From the NCBI GenBank assembly GCA_905183005.1, contig CAJJDO010000032.1, forward strand, positions 537,887 to 601,886: 64,000 bases of DNA, in the 5' to 3' direction. Origin of the DNA: Paramecium pentaurelia. Its lineage: Eukaryota; Ciliophora; Oligohymenophorea; Peniculida; Parameciidae. The position numbers and the translations under genes are program-made. Below the pieces are notes generated by a model that did no database searches, was not told where the DNA came from, and saw only the letters and a program-made list of their open reading frames with translations. This document shows, piece after piece, positions 58,629-64,000 of the stretch (the stretch's first letter is position 1; each line of letters starts with the position of its first letter).

Positions 58629-61168
58629 TCAATTGGAAACTTCAAAGAATTTTTGATATGTATTATAAAATTCTGTTTTTATCTTCAAGTAATCTAATCC
58701 ATTTTTTTTTAGATAATTAATTGCTTTTTAATAAATTAATTACCATGAAGCTATATCATTTTAGCAATTCAATTCTAAATAAAATAAAGCAATAATTGTT
58801 GTCCATAAAATGTCTTCATAATGATTATCATTAGTTAAACAGCTGAGTTTGATTGAATCAGCTATCCTTTTTTCTAAAATAAAGCTTCCATTTGCTTATA
58901 CACATTATAGTAAATCAATATAATTTATTAAATCAGCTGATTGTTATGAATTTTGAAAACTTGATTGTAATTCACATTCATATTACATATCCATTTACTC
59001 TTCCATAATTTCATTCTCTATATCATCTCTACTAAAAAAATTGTCCATACATATGTGTTTCATAGGAAAATCTACAGGCGAAATCTAATCACTATCAGAT
59101 TTTAAATCATAAAAATTAGGTTAATAAGTTTGAAATTTGATCACTCCATATTTTATTTTATTATTTTAATAAAGTATTTTTTCTTTAATTAACTATTTAA
59201 ACTCATCTTCCAAATGGCAGACTTCACAAATATATGCCGTTTTACTGCACAAGATTTGATTTGATATGGATAAATTGATGATGTCTTCATTATTCAATAT
59301 CTCTTAATTGATCTTAATTTTATTGATTTATTTTATGTTATTTTCAAGGGAATCCTCATAATAATTTATCAATTTATGAGCTGCAAGTTTATGAAAATAA
59401 TCTTATTATTATGATTCACTTATTTTCACTTTGTATATGTGCGATATTTGCTTTTATTTTTAAGGATCAAAACAATTGATCTAAAATTCTAGTGTTTCTG
59501 AAACGGGTGTTGGAAATAATATTTATATCAATAATTCTTCATTTTTTTTAATAGTAGTAATATATTCCGGATCAGGTATAATTTGCGATATATTTATTTC
59601 TGGTAAATCTAATTTAAATCCCTATAAATATTAAGTCATAGAATTTTCTAACAAATCCATTACTTTAGCATTGATGTCTTCATCATCTGAAACAAATTAA
59701 CATTTACCATTTCCAATTTCTGCAGTTTTTTTTAATAAATACTAACTACATCCATCTCCAATTCCTAATGTATAAATTCTAAAATTAGGTTTAGTTTAAT
59801 TTTAAACTAACTCTAAAATTTTATTTGGAGAATCCTCTCCATCTGTTAATAGAAAAGCATTATAAGTTTCTGAATCACTTTTACTATCTTTATCATTATA
59901 TATGCCATTTTTCAGTGCTTCATATATCTCAGTACCTCATAAATCTGCCTACATTTTATTTACTTATGAGATTGCTTCATTTAAGGTTTACTAATTATAT
60001 TATTAGGGTTTTTCAAACATTTTTACTGATTTGGTTCCGAATGATATAACATTAGAAAAACAATCTTTAGGTAAACTTTTTAAGAATAAATTTAATGATT
60101 GTTTTGCTTTATTTATTCTTTTTCCTTCCATTGAAGCACTTCTATCAATAAAAAATAATAATTTCCTCTATTTGCTTTTTTTTCTGTAGGTAAATTTAAC
60201 CCATTTAGGAAAGATGAATAAGCATCATCTAAAGATACTTCATTAAATTTTGGGATCAAAGTTAATGTTGCACAATATTTAATATGTTATAAAGCATCAT
60301 TATTAGTATGAGTAAGAAAAGAATGAGGTTAATTGATATCATTAGATGAAAGTAACAGCTCAAATTTTTTATTTGGGGCAAAGTTATCTGGAAATTTATC
60401 GTCAAGAATGATTACTTAACCTTTTGTAAAGTTTTATTTAATTTATTAATGATCATCAGGATTAATGATAATTTAATGGGTTGGTGATTTTACAAATGTT
60501 ATTGGTTTCTATAAATTAATGTATGTTGTTATGTATTATCTATAATTTTACTAGTAACCTTGAATATCCACACTTTGTTATATTTGTTTATATAAATAAG
60601 GATAATTGACTGATTAGTTTTTTAACTAATAGACTGTAAGATAACTTGAATCTACCATTGGTGATAATTCAAGCATCCAAAATTAATTTAAATACAATTT
60701 TAAAGGCTGAATATATTCAAAAGTAATTTTTAAAGATTTTCCAGGAGCTAAACATCCAATCTTCACTTATTTTAAATCTGGTATTTTTTAATCCTATTAG
60801 CTAATGATCATAGTTTTTCCATCTTATATGCCTTATTGATATTCTTTTTTTGCTTCCTCCAATTCTTTTACAATGCCAAAGACTTTTATATCACCTAATT
60901 CTGCTACCATCTTACTAACAACTGAATCCTTTTAGATAGTAAACATATATTCTAATTCAATTGGAACTTCATAATGCTATGTGTTATAATTCTATTATAT
61001 TTCAACAATCGCTAAACCAGATTAGACATTTAGAACATAATTTACCGATTCGAGTGATATTTGTAATTTATTCTTAGAATCATAACAAATAAATAAGGAA
61101 GGAGCCTAAATTTCAGAGAAATTTGATTTATCATGATGCAAATACCCATCAATATTTGGATGAAACAT
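58629..61168 (-). pseudogene. VIT / von Willebrand A domain protein, interrupted
   Basis: Minus strand, about 846 codons, one exon. The N-terminal VIT domain (residues about 20-150; E-Y-M-F-T-I-Q, F-G-I-V-K-E-L-E-E-A-K-K-E-Y) and a vWA domain (F-F-I-D-R-S-A-S-M-E-G-K-R with a D-x-S-x-S MIDAS, L-T-D-G-E-D) match inter-alpha-trypsin-inhibitor-like/VWA5-type proteins. Two defects are seen. Reading shifts at an A8 tract (60176-60183), where one extra A, or removal of a 17-nt GT-AG segment just upstream, restores frame. A TGA at 59937-59939 sits just before G-T-E-I, where Gly or Arg is usual. Downstream the frame stays protein-like to the TGA at 58629. It is either a recent pseudogene or a consensus-error site. 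Confidence 0.75.
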
Positions 61169-63462
61169 AATTACTATTAATATTTTTAAATTGTCCTTCT
61201 TAAATTATGCTTTTATACTAAAAATTTAGATTTAATTAATCAGATTTAAATAGAAAATATTCTACTTAATAATGAGATATAATTTTTATAAATCATTAGT
61301 TTAAATTTTAAAAAGCTTCTATCTCTATTATATAATTTCTGATTGAATAGAATAATTAATTTTATATCAATTCTAATAATTTCTAATGATTATATATGAA
61401 TATCAATTATAATATAAGAGTGTTAATTATACTACTTTAACGATTCATTTTAATTATTCCAAAAATAATTCTATTTTAGTTTTTTTGTATGGTTTATCCT
61501 ACTCAACTATTTTCATATTAATAATGGTCCAATTATACATATAATTAACAATCTGTAGACTTTTTCAAGGCAATAATTTAGAATTAATAATGATTTACAT
61601 ACTTTCTACTCAGCATTATATTTATAATAAAAAAAGTATTTATGATATCATTAATGATCAGATTATTTATTTTGTAACTCAACTAAAATTAATAAATTTT
61701 AAATTTCTCTACCTATTAGCTTTCCAAATATATTTAAAGTAACAGTGTTACAAAATTATTAAAAATAATTAATCTATATTCAAGTAATATATGTAAATAA
61801 ATTTTATTTTTAAACCAAAGAAATGCAAGTATAAGAGACAGATAATAATTAACAAATTATTAATAAATAGATATATATTATATCATGCAGAAATATCCTT
61901 TCTAATCTTATTTCCTTTATTCTATTGTCAATCAAAACATTAATAATTCACCATAATCACCAAAAGTTCCATAAGTCAAATCATAGTAATTATTTCATAG
62001 AAATTATTTATTTTTAAATATGAATTAATATTTTTAAATTATTAAGATTATGCTTGTCTAAATCTAAATAAGTTCTAATTAATAATTCTGATTCTACACA
62101 TTAGAAATCTTATTTATAATTTTGTTTTTTCTTAATAATGATAAACCAAATAAGTAAATGAATTAAAAAATTATTATCACCTGTAATATATCACAACTTG
62201 CATGTTATTACTATAATTCTTGAGTTAGAAAATTAATAGAATTTATATAGTTTGATTTAATACAATTTATTTTCTAAATCAATAATCTCATTTATAATTT
62301 TTTTGTGTTATCATCCTAAGTTATTAAGTATTCTGAGTTGTCACTTAATTGACCAAATATAAGTCCTGTTGATTCTTAACCAAAGCTAATTGATGATTCA
62401 ACAAAAAACTTTACTTTTTATTATTTTTTAGTCTCTTTCTCTTTTCTAATGATCATTTTTATGATATTAATAAGAAAGCCATTTTATATATATAAATTGA
62501 ATTTCATTTTTCCATAAAGAATAAACTAATGATTTTGCATGGTTTTTTTGAATTGATTTCACACTAGTGAAAAGTAAATTTAAGGATTATTAAACTCTCT
62601 TTACCTTTAAGCTCTAAATAAAGAAACTTTTAACGTTTTCCTATATTTAAAATTAGAATATATATATCCTTCTTCAAATAAATTGATTGCAAATTCGAAT
62701 GATTTCACTAAATGGATAGAGATTTTCTGAAGAGATGACTCTAAAGTTTAAAAGCGATTTATTTTATAGAATTATTGTTATTGTTATGATAAATTAATCA
62801 AATAAACTATATAAGAATTACTAAAAAATTATGCTTCTAAATAGAAATTCTACTTGACTTTGAACATAATTGTCTAAGAAAAAAATATTTTAGAAACTAT
62901 TTCCTTTCCCATTTAAATAAAAATTGACTTTCATATATTTCAAAACCTAATTACTCTGCTAATCTACTTCAAAATACTTTTTGTGTTTAAACTAAGTAGT
63001 TTTATAAGATTATTGAATATGTAAAATATGTCTTTTCTAGTCATAATTAATAATTATAATTTGATTTAAATTCAATATTTATTTTTTATATAAATTATTG
63101 AGGAATAGTTTTAGTTTATTATATATATGTCCTTTATACTCATTAAGAATATTTATTACGTATATAATGATATTCAGATAAAAGATTTAAACCCTCTAAT
63201 AATATAAAGACTATTAAATTCACTATATACATATGCAATGATGGTAAAAAAGACTTCCAATAACTTTAATGATAGGTATAGCTTCGGCATTTATTTAATA
63301 ATTCATTTCTTATTATTGACAAACTAATTTATATTTTATATAGCCTATCATGTAGCATATTATAATTTTAATAAATAATTTACAAAAGAAATATTATATT
63401 ATTTAATTATAATATAAATTAATCCAAAAAATTTCATTCTTTTTCATGCAAAATTAAAAAAA
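61169..63462. other. Long AT-rich block without recognised genes
   Basis: About 2.3 kb. I see no conserved motif, RNA gene or clear repeat. A shared promoter for flanking genes must lie near its left end. The length is unusual beside the compact gene spacing elsewhere in the window. Confidence 0.45.
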
Positions 63463-63688
63463 ATGGAAATAAGACAAAGATATAATAATCAATATATTTA
63501 TTCTGTTTTGGATAGTAATCCATGTATGCTAAATACCAATGATTCAATATTTTCTGCCTAGGTATCTTATAATAAAACTCTTTACTTTTCTCTTTTAGTT
63601 ATGGGCATTTGGTCACCATAAATATAAAATAATGCTATTTTCAAATAAATTGAAATTTTATTGCGAGACACTTGAAGAGAAAAGATGA
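63463..63688 (+). CDS. Possible small protein, 62 aa
   Basis: Exons 63463-63561 and 63599-63688 with a 37-nt GTATC...TTTTAG intron, longer than others here. The reading begins MEIRQRYNNQYIYSVLDSNP and ends C-E-T-L-E-E-K-R. Without splicing, the frame ends differently at about 63675. No family recognised; it could be part of a larger gene with the next ORF. Confidence 0.35.
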
Positions 63689-63748
63689 GAATATTCATGC
63701 ATCAAGATTAAATTGTTTAATTCAATTTAAATTAAGTATTATATATTC

Positions 63749-64000
63749 ATGAACGATTATTATATTTTGCTTTATGGAAGTTTATCAGGTTTTATAGCAG
63801 AAATTGTAGGAAATTTATCAAATTATTGGAAATATATGGGACATTATCATTCAGATAATCCATTTTTATGTTCAAATGGAATGTTCAATAATTTGGATGA
63901 GAAAAGAATGTAATAATTCAAATTTACCATAGATTTATATAATAGAGATTGTTTAATGATTTGGAGCTCAAAAAATTAATAAATAAATTGCTATATGATG
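63749..64000 (+). CDS. Partial hypothetical protein, cut by window end
   Basis: Open from ATG 63749 to the last base (84 codons) with no stop. It starts MNDYYILLYGSLSGFIAEIV and continues with Cys, Trp, His and acidic residues in a protein-like mix (H-S-D-N-P-F-L-C-S-N-G-M-F, D-C-L-M-I-W-S-S). No family recognised. The 3' part lies outside the window. Confidence 0.5.

Noticed and set aside
1..64000. Standard genetic code with many pseudogenes
   Set aside because: TAA/TAG interrupt nearly every conserved domain at Gln-compatible positions while TGA marks natural ends, so codon reassignment explains the data.
1..64000. CRISPR array, prophage, bacterial operon or insertion sequence
   Set aside because: No spaced identical repeats, transposase motifs or bacterial gene clusters were found; the DNA is eukaryotic with spliceosomal introns.

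Overview
ORGANISM. The window is nuclear DNA of a ciliate, most probably a Paramecium. It is very AT-rich. TAA and TAG occur in frame throughout conserved domains (kelch, USP, SDR, MIR, WD40 and others), usually where Gln fits, and all 27 resolved genes end in TGA. Joining exons by homology and reading frame gives 37 introns of 20-34 nt, nearly all GT(A)...(T)AG, which is the Paramecium pattern. Four single-N joins are flanked by near-identical 1.0-1.6 kb repeats, and the MYCBPAP-like gene carries two haplotypes differing by silent changes. This is a draft assembly with unmerged contig ends from a heterozygous strain.

LAYOUT. 1-2252: non-coding, duplicated at a gap. 2253-10929: secreted kelch/EGF membrane protein, then a MYCBPAP-like protein fused to a degenerate phosphoglycerate-kinase-like domain (its exons appear up to three times through assembly overlap). 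10964-13658: three tandem genes sharing an unrecognised cysteine motif, R-R-K-S-C-x-C-x2-C-G-x4-F-Q; a fourth member lies at 28139-28906. 13731-17042: two unknown small proteins, a glycerophosphodiesterase and a retinol-dehydrogenase-like SDR. 17620-17702: tRNA-Leu(CAA). 17745-20956 (minus): MIR-domain protein, small coiled-coil protein, and a papain-fold protein with Ser in place of the catalytic Cys. 21123-28906: ciliary-type coiled-coil protein, USP deubiquitinase, RING/B-box/LRR protein, truncated haemoglobin, CxC-family gene. 30026-32113 (minus): MBOAT acyltransferase and secreted Cu/Zn-SOD. 32945-33140: GC-rich structured-RNA candidate. 33983-37950: pseudokinase (minus) and serine carboxypeptidase (plus). 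38977-47878: B-box-like protein, WD40 protein, large Cys-rich membrane protein. 48000-54930: gene-poor, with coding remnants. 54934-57959: phospholipid scramblase and an ARF-like GTPase. 58629-61168: VIT/vWA protein broken by a frameshift and an in-frame TGA. The right edge holds two small ORFs, one cut by the window end.

HOW IT FITS TOGETHER. Genes are closely packed where they occur (27 bp between kelch and MYCBPAP genes, 51 bp between the divergent USP and RING genes, 15 bp between two minus-strand genes). There is no operon logic. The set is housekeeping and surface/ciliary: secreted proteins, ubiquitin turnover, lipid enzymes and axonemal coiled coils. Several enzymes look catalytically dead (papain-fold protein, kinase, PGK-like domain). 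Blocks of 1-3 kb without recognisable genes are long for a Paramecium somatic genome, so germline-limited DNA or decayed genes may be present.

LIMITS. All translations were done by eye with TAA/TAG=Gln. Exon lengths were checked to sum to whole codons for each resolved multi-exon gene. Family assignments come from recognised motifs, not database searches.
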